A stretch of 36,241 bases of DNA from Sphingomonas sp. GTDB taxonomy: Bacteria > Pseudomonadota > Alphaproteobacteria > Sphingomonadales > Sphingomonadaceae. The translations under genes and the position numbers were made by a program. Positions 1-6,997 of this stretch are shown in pieces. The notes under the pieces were generated by a model, which saw only the letters and a program-made list of their open reading frames with translations, was not told the DNA's origin and searched no databases. Where the stretch lies: positions 1 to 36,241 of the forward strand of contig JAICXO010000009.1 of assembly GCA_025980335.1 (NCBI GenBank), in the 5' to 3' direction. Within the stretch, counting starts at the first letter, position 1. The number at the start of each line of letters is the position of its first letter.

Positions 1-363
1 CTTGTACGCCCCCGACATCGCCTTCGCGGTCGCCTTGTCGCCCCCGTCGAGCGCCTCGCCATACGCCTCGACCACGTGGCTCGAGCCATCATCGACGCTG
101 GTCAGCGTGAACTCGACCCTGAGCGCGACATGGAGCAGCAGATGGTCCTGATCGTCGCTGCGCTCGGTCACCACCCGCTCGAGCGCCCGCGGAAGAACGC
201 ACAGGCGATGCTTCGCAAGGAGCGGCGCAAGCCGGTCGAGCACATCGTCGATCGAGCGGTACTTATAGTCATCGACCGTGTTGGTGCGGCTCTTGGCGAT
301 GCCGCTGGTCGAGAGCTCCGCGGTGATCGCGTTGATCGCCGCATAAACCGAAGGCGCGCTCAT
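1..363 (-). CDS. ERF-family single-strand annealing protein (partial, C-terminus off window)
   Basis: This is the N-terminal 121 residues of a protein that continues past the left edge. ERF proteins are phage-type recombinases that coat single-stranded DNA and anneal complementary strands. The start MSAPSVYAAINAI leads into an early YKYRSIDDVLDRLAPLLAKH segment, which is the usual ERF pattern of a conserved Y/F-R-x-IDDV followed by an amphipathic helix. The last visible residues, GEALDGGDKATAKAMSGAYK, match the ERF signature region. The ATG overlaps the TGA stop of the upstream exonuclease gene by four bases (ATGA), so the two are translationally coupled. Exonuclease plus annealing protein is the standard two-component phage recombination unit. 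The family is secure; whether the gene belongs to an intact prophage cannot be judged here. Confidence 0.88.
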   Translation of the reverse strand, partial: MSAPSVYAAINAITAELSTSGIAKSRTNTVDDYKYRSIDDVLDRLAPLLAKHRLCVLPRALERVVTERSDDQDHLLLHVALRVEFTLTSVDDGSSHVVEAYGEALDGGDKATAKAMSGAYK

Positions 364-1286
364 GCGCCAAGCTCCCGGATCGAGATCGCGCCGGCCTTGC
401 TGCGCCGCGCTTCAATGCCATGCCCGAACGCTCTCGCGACATCGGGCTCGACCAGGCTCTTGATCAGCGTGACCGCAGACGCATGGCTCTTCGCAGCCTC
501 GCGGTGGGTCAGCCAGTCGGCCGCAGCCGAGGCCCACGCATTGCTGCCCTCGAGGCAGATCTCGCGGGTGCCGATCGGGCGCGGGACCGGTGGAGGCTCG
601 GCCGCGACCGGCTCGCGCCCGCTCACGACGCAGTCCCAGAAGCGCTGCTCGGCTTCGAGCAGCTCGAGCTGGTAGAGCCAGTCCGAAGCAACCTCGATCA
701 TCTCGTATTTGTGGTTGCCGAAGATCACCGAGAGGATTGCGGTCCCGGCACCGGCCACCGCCATGTTGTGCTGGAGCTGGGGCATGTAGCGCTCGAGCAG
801 TTCTTCGGGCTTGGCAAAGGCGCTGGTGTGCTTGGCCTCCCATACCGCTCCCGAGCGCTCGACCAGCCCATCGAGCGTGCACCGCCGCCACGAGTGCCTC
901 GAACAGACAAGGCTGGTTCCGGCCGCCCTCACCTGTTCGCCCGAGAGCTTCTGATACCATTGCCGGTTGAACGCCTCGGTCCAGCGGCCGAGCATCACGG
1001 CAAGAACCGAGGACAGGTCCTCGCCCTCGGCCTCGCCGCGCTTCTCGCGCCACAGCCGGAGGATCCTGTCCCGATCGCCTGAGAGGATGACGTTGGCATC
1101 GCTTCCGCCGATGAAGCGGCGGCGCTCGTCGCGTTCGCAAGCGCCGAGCACCAGGCATTCGAGCATTGGCCATTCGGGCATTGGCCAATCGGGCATTGGC
1201 CATTCGGCATTGGCGGGCGGCATTGGCATTGGAGACGGTACATGCGTCTCCGACGCACTGTTCGAAGGAATACTGATGTTATCCAC
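360..1286 (-). CDS. YqaJ/lambda-type viral recombinase exonuclease
   Basis: A protein of about 308 aa of the YqaJ viral recombinase family, related to lambda exonuclease, which digests one strand of double-stranded DNA ends. The core begins at RRRFIGGSDAN, the family's GGSDA motif. It continues through LGRWTEAFNRQWY, where the family has G-x-x-x-E, and reaches WEAKHTSAF, whose E-x-K belongs to the PD-(D/E)xK metal site. The C-terminal third is helical. I chose the GTG at 1286 because AGGAGA lies seven bases upstream; a longer TTG-started reading reaches 1304. The N-terminal 50 or so residues are not part of the nuclease fold and carry a repeated E/D-W-P-M-P pentapeptide. The gene ends in a 4-bp overlap with the ERF gene, its expected partner. 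Confidence 0.87.
   Translation of the reverse strand: MDNISIPSNSASETHVPSPMPMPPANAEWPMPDWPMPEWPMLECLVLGACERDERRRFIGGSDANVILSGDRDRILRLWREKRGEAEGEDLSSVLAVMLGRWTEAFNRQWYQKLSGEQVRAAGTSLVCSRHSWRRCTLDGLVERSGAVWEAKHTSAFAKPEELLERYMPQLQHNMAVAGAGTAILSVIFGNHKYEMIEVASDWLYQLELLEAEQRFWDCVVSGREPVAAEPPPVPRPIGTREICLEGSNAWASAAADWLTHREAAKSHASAVTLIKSLVEPDVARAFGHGIEARRSKAGAISIRELGA
1156..1214. repeat. 15-bp tandem repeat inside the exonuclease gene
   Basis: Three direct 15-bp units (CATTCGAGCATTGGC, CATTCGGGCATTGGC, CAATCGGGCATTGGC) are followed by a 14-bp unit (CATTCGGCATTGGC) and a further degenerate stretch to about 1232. On the minus strand the 15-bp units encode a repeated (E/D)-W-P-M-(P/L) pentapeptide ahead of the nuclease domain. 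Copy-number change by whole units would leave the reading frame intact. Confidence 0.8.
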
Positions 1287-1304
1287 TGGTTCATCTCCTG
1301 ACAA

Positions 1305-1592
1305 AGCAAACGAATCGACGCGAGTCGTCGTTTGTTTGCTCTGTTGGAGAGAGTAATCAACGGTAGAGTGTATTTGACTAAGGTATTATTTCTTACAACA
1401 ACTACAACTAAGCGAGTCGACAATTATCAAAACACAAGACCAGGAGAACGTATGCGGTCCGAAAGACTTCGCGTGCACGCGATGTGCTCTGGTTCTCAGA
1501 GCTCGTGTCAGAGATCGGTGAACCGGACCGGAGGAGGCGCGAGCACCTCGGCACCTCCGGATGGAATGGCGGCAGTGACGCGCCCAGTCGAA
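1305..1592. other. Gene-free stretch with an AT-rich block
   Basis: No convincing coding frame. The part from about 1340 to 1440 is clearly richer in A and T than its surroundings and lies directly upstream of the minus-strand exonuclease gene, so it is the likely place for the promoter of the exonuclease/ERF unit. I could not pick out a convincing -35/-10 pair. Confidence 0.4.
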
Positions 1593-1844
1593 CTACCGTC
1601 GCAGCGGTTTCGTCGCTGGACTGTTGCTCGCGGAAATCTCCATCACGAACAGGATGAGACCCGTGTGGTCGGTTACATCGACGCGCCAATCTTCATCGAC
1701 CCAAATTTGCAGCGCGTGCTCCTTCAACATCTGACCAACGAATGAAGCGAGTTCGATCCGAAGAGCCGTGAGGTCTTGGGATTCCACCGACACAGCAGTG
1801 GCCACGTGCGAATCGGTGCGCAGTTCGATGTTGTAGTGAGCCAC
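1593..1844 (-). CDS. DUF6894-like small protein
   Basis: An 83-aa protein resembling the small DUF6894 proteins common in rhizobia and sphingomonads, whose function is unknown. The pattern seen is a short beta start (MAHYNIELRTD), a middle helix rich in L and A (DLTALRIELASFVGQMLKE) and a late strand pair containing WRVDVTDHTGLILFVMEI, which is the most recognisable part of the family. It starts with GTG; the choice is supported by GGGAGG seven bases upstream. There is no signal peptide or membrane segment. It stands alone between the phage-type module and the Tat-signal hypothetical gene. The family assignment is by pattern and moderately secure. Confidence 0.65.
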   Translation of the reverse strand: MAHYNIELRTDSHVATAVSVESQDLTALRIELASFVGQMLKEHALQIWVDEDWRVDVTDHTGLILFVMEISASNSPATKPLRR

Positions 1845-2155
1845 CAGCCGTCCTCCCGTCGGCCACGGCGCTAGCAGAATGAGCGCAGTTCGCGGCAGCC
1901 AGGTTCGGACAACGCGCCTGTGCGTTTCAGTGTCCGCTCTTCACCGCATTCATGCCGCTAGAAGGACAGCGGCTATTCAAGCACCGCAATTGATGCGCGG
2001 CCTTCGATCTGCAGTTGGACGGGCTGCAACGAGTCGTCGCGAGATCGCCACGACTGCCGAACTCCCTTGAGCCGCATGCTTGCCACTTTGCTCAGAAGCT
2101 GTGGTCGTCGGCATGCGATCGGTGCGATACGACCTCCATCACGCGGAGTAGCCGA
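1845..2155. other. Gene-free stretch
   Basis: About 310 bases with no coding frame I can support on either strand and no clear hairpin, repeat or promoter. It separates the DUF6894 gene from the Tat-signal hypothetical gene. Confidence 0.4.
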
Positions 2156-2572
2156 TCAGTAGCCGCCCAAGCGCTCCAGATCGGCAAGAATGCTCCCGAT
2201 CAGATGCTCGTGGTCCTCGTGTTGAAGCAGATCCTCATAAACGTGCCTGAACGTTACGCGTAGCGCATCGAGGCTCGGGGCCGGAGATTCAACGAGCGCA
2301 AAGAGCGCACCGAACCGCTGGCTACAAAGCTCGTCGGCATACTCTTCTGCCTTCTGAATATCTGCCGCGGAACCGTCGGCGACCGAGGCGTCATGCGCAA
2401 GAAAGAGCTCGTGACGCGAACGGGCGAGGTCATATTCCGCGCGCAGATGATGCCACTCCTGGTTCGTTCGGGGAGCGGCAGCTGCCGATGCCACCACAGG
2501 CACAGCAACCGCAACCCCGATGAACCAACGGCGCGAACAGCTGCCCGGCTGCATTGCAGGGAGACTATTCAT
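2156..2572 (-). CDS. Hypothetical exported protein with a Tat-like signal
   Basis: A 138-aa protein not recognised as any family. The N-terminus carries SRRWFIG followed by a hydrophobic alanine/valine stretch ending ASAAAA, which fits the twin-arginine signal pattern (S-R-R-x-F-x-x). A mature domain of roughly 105 residues in or beyond the periplasm is therefore likely. It is predicted to be mainly helical and is rich in H, E and D; no cysteine pair or catalytic motif is obvious. The ATG at 2572 lies inside the last codons of the upstream phosphatase/ADP-ribosylglycohydrolase gene (8-bp overlap), so the two are probably cotranscribed and translationally coupled. That is odd if the enzyme is cytoplasmic and this product is exported. 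An ATG at 2581 is also possible. Confidence 0.6.
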   Translation of the reverse strand: MNSLPAMQPGSCSRRWFIGVAVAVPVVASAAAAPRTNQEWHHLRAEYDLARSRHELFLAHDASVADGSAADIQKAEEYADELCSQRFGALFALVESPAPSLDALRVTFRHVYEDLLQHEDHEHLIGSILADLERLGGY

Positions 2573-4067
2573 CCGATGCACAGGCAGGTCCCAGCGACCG
2601 ATCGAAGAGGTCGCGCGCCAGCCGCTCGATCATGTCGTTGAGACTCAGCCGCTTTCGCCAGCGTTGGGGTATGTGGTTGAGGCCGTAGAGCGCTCCGGCA
2701 AGCTGTCCGGTAATGGCTGCAGTCGTGTCCGCGTCACCGCCCAGGTTTGCCGCAAGGACCACCGCTTCTTCGAAGGAACCGGTGCGTGCCACACACCAAA
2801 GCGCTGCCTCGAGCGAATGCGCGACATACCCAGACGACTGAATCTCGTCACGCGTCTTACCGCGCCATGAGCCGGCCATGATGTCATCGATCCTGCCAGC
2901 CCAGCTGCCGGATCGTTGACCAAAGACTTCGCTCCTCGGCTTGCCGGCGATCGCATCAGCGAGCACGTCGGCGAAGGCGACGCAGGCGTCGACCGCTTCA
3001 TCAGCTCCGTGGGTGGTACGGCTCTGGCGTGCTGCCGCATCGCGTCGGCCAAGTTCATCGTCCCAATAGCGGATCGCCACCGGCGCCAACCGCATCAGGC
3101 TGCCGTTTCCGGCACTCATCGGGTCGATCGATCCCGCGACAGGATCACCGTTTGCCTTGAACCGAGTGAGCGCCGCCCGAACAGTCCCGCCGATATCGAA
3201 GCAGCGCCCATTCGACGAATAAGCGCCTTCGTGCATCCAGCTGACGAAACGCGTCATCAGGTCGAGCTCGTCAAGGCCATCGCAGGACAGAAGGCTGTCG
3301 GCCAACGCGAGCGCCATGCTGGTGTCGTCGGTCCACTCGCCCGGCTGGAGACCGAACGGACCGCCGCCCTCAAGTTCGGTGAGCCGTTGCCGGCTGTCGC
3401 GAGCCGAGAACTCCAGCGTTGTCCCGAGAGCATCGCCAACAGCTAATCCCAGCAGCGATCCAATCGCGCGTTCGCGGTTCGCCTGGCTCGATTGATCGGG
3501 CCGATGCTCGGGAATGGCGATGCAGCCGTGCACGAAGTCCTCCTGCTCATCGGTCTCGATCGCGCCAGGCCGGACCCGCCGCACCTCACGAATAGCATCA
3601 TCGGGCCTCCAGCCGAGCTCGACGAGCAGCCGGGAAGCGATTGTTCCCGCGCGTCCCAGCCCGCCCATGCAGTGGACCATCATGTTGAATCCTGAACGGA
3701 GCCGCGATCGCAGGTCCTCACCGATCTGGGCCCAAGCTGCTTCAAACCGTTCGTCAGGAACGCCGCGATCACGGATGGGCAGGTGCAGCCAGCTCATATG
3801 TCGCGCCTCGACCTCCTCACCCAAGCTCGGGACCTGAAGACGACTGAGTTCGTCTTCTTCGATCAGCGTGACGACAGCAGCGGCGTTCCAGGCCTCGACG
3901 GCATCGAGATCGACGCTGAGGTCGCGTGCCCATGCGCCGGTCAGGCCAGCTCGCTGGATTTTGCCCGGGCAGAGTGTGATGCCGAGCTTGCCCATGCCGG
4001 CCGCCGCACGGATTTCGGCAATCTGCAGTGGATGAGTGAGGCTGGTTCGCGGCTCGATGGTCTTCAT
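2565..4067 (-). CDS. Dual-specificity-type phosphatase fused to ADP-ribosylglycohydrolase
   Basis: A 500-aa two-domain protein. Residues about 10-190 resemble the CDKN3-like protein phosphatase fold. They contain LGITLCPGK, WARDLSVDLDAVEAW and the signature loop VHCMGGLGRAGT (132-141) of the HCxxGxxR cysteine-phosphatase class, with Cys133 and Arg139 in place and an upstream IRD (98-100) that could supply the general-acid Asp. Residues about 198-490 form an ADP-ribosylglycohydrolase (DraG/ARH) domain: GLAVGDALGTTLEF, the metal-binding WTDDTS (245-250), GNGSLMRLAPVAI, and GGDADTTAAITGQLAGALYG near 443-462, which carries the second set of metal-binding acids. Both catalytic sites look intact. 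The enzyme should remove ADP-ribose and perhaps phosphate from a substrate not identified here. The ATG at 4067 has a weak ribosome binding site; a TTG at 4103 is possible. Confidence 0.88.
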   Translation of the reverse strand: MKTIEPRTSLTHPLQIAEIRAAAGMGKLGITLCPGKIQRAGLTGAWARDLSVDLDAVEAWNAAAVVTLIEEDELSRLQVPSLGEEVEARHMSWLHLPIRDRGVPDERFEAAWAQIGEDLRSRLRSGFNMMVHCMGGLGRAGTIASRLLVELGWRPDDAIREVRRVRPGAIETDEQEDFVHGCIAIPEHRPDQSSQANRERAIGSLLGLAVGDALGTTLEFSARDSRQRLTELEGGGPFGLQPGEWTDDTSMALALADSLLSCDGLDELDLMTRFVSWMHEGAYSSNGRCFDIGGTVRAALTRFKANGDPVAGSIDPMSAGNGSLMRLAPVAIRYWDDELGRRDAAARQSRTTHGADEAVDACVAFADVLADAIAGKPRSEVFGQRSGSWAGRIDDIMAGSWRGKTRDEIQSSGYVAHSLEAALWCVARTGSFEEAVVLAANLGGDADTTAAITGQLAGALYGLNHIPQRWRKRLSLNDMIERLARDLFDRSLGPACASDE

Positions 4068-4144
4068 CGATCGCTGTGGCACATAGTTATCGGCAGGCGT
4101 CAAATCCTATTCGCCTGAACAGAGAAAGGTTCGCACGCGACGAG

Positions 4145-4177
4145 AAAAGCCGGCCCTCTTGCAAGCAAGAGGGCCGG
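4145..4177 (-). terminator. Intrinsic terminator of the DUF5681-like gene
   Basis: A perfect 13-bp inverted repeat (CCGGCCCTCTTGC and GCAAGAGGGCCGG) has a two-base AA centre at 4163-4164. In the minus direction it is followed by CTTTTCTCG. It lies 41 bases past the stop of the gene at 4219-5505, so it should end that transcript before the phosphatase/ADP-ribosylglycohydrolase gene. Confidence 0.85.
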
Positions 4178-4218
4178 TCCACGGTGTGTTGGGTACTCTT
4201 CACTGGGGCGCCGTAACT

Positions 4219-5505
4219 CTAGGCCTTCGTAAGGGTCCCCGAGATCTTGCGCCGAGGGCGGGTCAGCTGCTCGTTCTTGTTGTGCTTGCTGCGGAGGTCC
4301 TCGGGCCACCACTGAGGCCAATCAACGTGCTGCGGCCCCCTCGTACGCGTGTAAATGCCCTCCATTTCCTCGCGGCTCAGCTTCCCTTCCTTCATCCGCT
4401 CGAGCGCTGCGCTGACCTGCCAGTGATTGATCACCCATCGTGCCGACGGTGACTTGGGCCACAGAATTGTCGCCAGCTCAAGGTGACGAATCGCGATGTC
4501 AATGCGCGTGACCTCGAGGTGATTATTGTAGGCGTACCCGCCATTAGCGAAGATCTTGCGCCGCTTACGAATACGGTCGAGTTCGACTGCCCAACGATCC
4601 GTCTGCTGAAGCCAGGCCAAGTCCCCGTCTTTTACCGCACGGCTGCGGGATAATTGATAGATTGCTTCGCCGTACGTGCTGCTCTTGCCGTCGCTGCCCG
4701 CGGGCATGCACGTGTCGAAAAAGTGGGGGCGCTCGTCATCAATGTCCCCGGTCTCGCGAAGGCGCCGCGGCCGCCCGCGTTTGTTGCCACTCTCCCCCTT
4801 TTGCCATTGGTAATCGGTGAATGACTTACTCCGGGTGAGCGTCGGCGGTTCACCATAGAAGTCGCGGATCTCCTGGGGGGTTTCGAGCATTAGGAGCTCG
4901 ATGTCAGGCTGAGGCTCTGGCACGACGATGGGGTAATTGCCGTCACCATCGATTGCTCGGTCGCCAGGGTATGGAGTGGACTCCAGTGCCCCATCATCAT
5001 TCCAGCGACGAACCCGTGCAATCAGTTCGGAATATGCTCCCTCGTGCTCACAAACATCATACACCCAATCGGGAATTTTATACCGGCAGTCGTGCTTGGC
5101 CTCATCGAACAGGTAGTCAGGATTGTGCGGGATGAGCGCACCGAGCTTACAGAGCCAGGAACAGACATCCTCGATGTTCATGTTGTCCGCGCGCTCGCCA
5201 GTCACGTCGGCTATCACATGACTGTTCTTGAGCTGGTACTTTTGGTGGTCGAAAAGTTCCCTCGCGAGCCGCTTGAGCTGCTTGCGCCAGCCAGGCTCAC
5301 GCTTGCAGACGCTGTTGAATTCGAAACGAAGCCGGCGATCCACGTCGCTCAGTGGACCGAGCCCGTCCGGGTCGGGTCCCGTGGGAACGAGCGACTGTTC
5401 AAAGATTAGCGGAACGTGGGTGCCTTCGAACACCCGCACACGATTGGTCGACAAAGCAATTTTCCTTTCGTCCAATTGCCATTTTTTTGTCACGACCATC
5501 CGCAT
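4219..5505 (-). CDS. Hypothetical protein with a DUF5681-like motif
   Basis: A protein of about 428 aa that I cannot assign to a characterised family. Near the middle it contains YQWQKGESGNKRGRPRR, which resembles the short basic GQSGNPKGRPKG motif (DUF5681) found in proteins of mobile elements and next to terminase genes. Elsewhere it has many W, R, K and D residues and no signal peptide or membrane segment. The 3' end is basic (TRPRRKISGTLTKA). The start is uncertain: ATGs at 5505 and 5499 lack a good ribosome binding site, and the frame is open up to a TTG at 5592. It stands alone, has a strong terminator behind it and a 22-bp repeat array in front of it. A mobile-element or phage origin is the best guess. 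Confidence 0.6.
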   Translation of the reverse strand: MRMVVTKKWQLDERKIALSTNRVRVFEGTHVPLIFEQSLVPTGPDPDGLGPLSDVDRRLRFEFNSVCKREPGWRKQLKRLARELFDHQKYQLKNSHVIADVTGERADNMNIEDVCSWLCKLGALIPHNPDYLFDEAKHDCRYKIPDWVYDVCEHEGAYSELIARVRRWNDDGALESTPYPGDRAIDGDGNYPIVVPEPQPDIELLMLETPQEIRDFYGEPPTLTRSKSFTDYQWQKGESGNKRGRPRRLRETGDIDDERPHFFDTCMPAGSDGKSSTYGEAIYQLSRSRAVKDGDLAWLQQTDRWAVELDRIRKRRKIFANGGYAYNNHLEVTRIDIAIRHLELATILWPKSPSARWVINHWQVSAALERMKEGKLSREEMEGIYTRTRGPQHVDWPQWWPEDLRSKHNKNEQLTRPRRKISGTLTKA

Positions 5506-5991
5506 GCCAGCGGAAAGTTCGCATCGGGCCACTGCAGGTGTGCTTGCGGCTCCGAGCATTACAGCAAAGCGACTGCTCCTCGTTTCAAACAATTGCGTGG
5601 CTGATCAGCGAATTTCGACCGCTGTTCGGAAAAATTCCGCTCCCTGTTCCCCAGAATTCTGCGCCGTGTTCCTTCGAAAACGGTTTGCTGCGGAAACGTA
5701 GCTAACATACTGAAATCGCACCGAAATGCCAGTTACCGGTATGGTCGGATGCGGACATCCGCGCAAGTTTTTCTTGGCTTGGTGAGCCGGCCCAGCTGGG
5801 TACGAACGCTGGTAAAATCTACTAGCGTTTGGATTCACGTTGCGCTTCGTTCGCGCTTGCCCGCGGACGAGCGGGTCTTCTCGGTAAGAGGCGTCTGGCC
5901 TTCGCCAATTGAGGCCCGCTAATGTCGCGTAGAGCCGACATTCTGACTCGACCTTCTGTGCTCAGCGAACTGAGCGCCAGGTCGGCTAACC
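5506..5991. other. Intergenic boundary region
   Basis: No gene is supported here. A minus-strand frame of 77 codons (5605-5838) is open, but it runs straight through the 22-bp direct repeats and has no family resemblance, so I do not call it. The stretch separates the accessory minus-strand genes from the DUF1993 gene and may include the edge of an inserted element. Confidence 0.4.
5613..5678. repeat. 22-bp degenerate direct repeat, three adjacent units
   Basis: Three head-to-tail 22-bp units at 5613-5634, 5635-5656 and 5657-5678. All units share TT at the start, CTGTTC or GTGTTC at positions 10-15 and AA at the end, and diverge in between. A weaker fourth unit may follow to about 5695. The spacing is constant at two helical turns, as expected for an array of protein-binding sites on one face of the DNA. 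It lies about 110 bases upstream of the ATG of the DUF5681-like gene. Confidence 0.65.
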
Positions 5992-6507
5992 TCAGCCCGC
6001 GACTGTCGGAGATCCCAGGTGCTGAAGAAAGTCGGGCTTGCCCAGCGAAACGCCCGCATTGCGGAGTATCGCGTAAGCGGTCGTCACGTGGAAAAAGAAA
6101 TTCGGAAGCGCGAATCCGGCGAGATATTGCGCGCCCAAAAATCGATAGCCGGTTCCATTCGGGAACTTGAGCGCGACTTCACGATCCTCGCTTCCGACCA
6201 TCGATTCCGCGTCAAAGCTGTTGAGGTAGGCGATTGTTCGATTGCATCTCTCCCGGAGCTCCGCAAAGCTCTTCTCAGTGTCGGGCATTGATGGCGCTTC
6301 GGTGCCAGTGAGGCGAGCAAGGGCATTCTTCGCCGAATCCGAGGCCATTTGGTACTGCGCCGGAAGGGGCCTCATATCAGGCGCGAGCCGCGCCTCCAGA
6401 AGGATCGACTCCTTCTTCTCATCCTGAGCCTTGTCGAGCCAGTCACGCATGTTCGTGAGCGAATTCACGAACAGCGGAACCGACGCCTCCCACATACCAA
6501 AAGCCAT
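5992..6507 (-). CDS. DUF1993 family protein
   Basis: A 171-aa cytoplasmic protein matching the DUF1993 family over its whole length; the family has a four-helix DinB-like shape and no established function. Diagnostic stretches are MWEASVPLFVNSLTNM at the start, LLEARLAPDMRPLPAQ, SDSAKNALARLTG, the SFAELRERCNRTIAYL helix, GSEDREVALKF, and the C-terminal FALPNFFFHVTTAYAILRNAGV followed by LGKPDF. The family's usual length is about 170 aa, which supports the ATG at 6507. An upstream in-frame ATG at 6546 has GGGAGG four bases before it and would add 13 residues. It is read alone, downstream of a gene-free stretch. Confidence 0.9.
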   Translation of the reverse strand: MAFGMWEASVPLFVNSLTNMRDWLDKAQDEKKESILLEARLAPDMRPLPAQYQMASDSAKNALARLTGTEAPSMPDTEKSFAELRERCNRTIAYLNSFDAESMVGSEDREVALKFPNGTGYRFLGAQYLAGFALPNFFFHVTTAYAILRNAGVSLGKPDFLQHLGSPTVAG

Positions 6508-6997
6508 CGCAGTTGCCCTTTCCATAGCCGGGATGTCTCTTGGCATGGCGCCTCCCGGCAACGGCCGCAATGGGGATGCCGTCAATGATCGGTGCAATTC
6601 CGACCGGCGCAGCCGCAGAGGCGACCATCGAAATTCACTGCCGGAGGAAAGCCTCCGCCTGCTTGCCCCGGAGCGGGTGAGTCCGGTCTTCTTGCATTGG
6701 TATCCGACGATGCACCGACCCCGTACCATCCTGTGCGCCGGCGTGGGCCACTTCGCGCGTGCCAATATCACTTTGACAGATGGCGTGCAGATCGACGCCA
6801 CCGAAGCAGTGGCTGGAGAAAAGGTCATCCCAACTGGGACGCGATCTCCGATCTTTCGGGCGAGATGGTCCCCGGTTACGGATTCATGCAGGCCGAGCGG
6901 GAGATCGCCAGCGGATCACGCGCGACGCCGGTCAGCGCCTCCCGGCGAATAACCCCTGCCCTGCATCTCACGTTCGAGCGTGCGCAGCTCGAGCGGT
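6508..6997. other. Gene-free stretch downstream of the TonB receptor
   Basis: About 490 bases with long open frames on both strands but none that I recognise and none with a good start signal. The composition is ordinary for the genome. It may hold a decayed gene. No clear terminator for the TonB-dependent receptor gene is seen. Confidence 0.35.

Noticed and set aside
5605-5838. Minus-strand frame of 77 codons
   Set aside because: It reads through the 22-bp direct repeats, has no family resemblance and no ribosome binding site.
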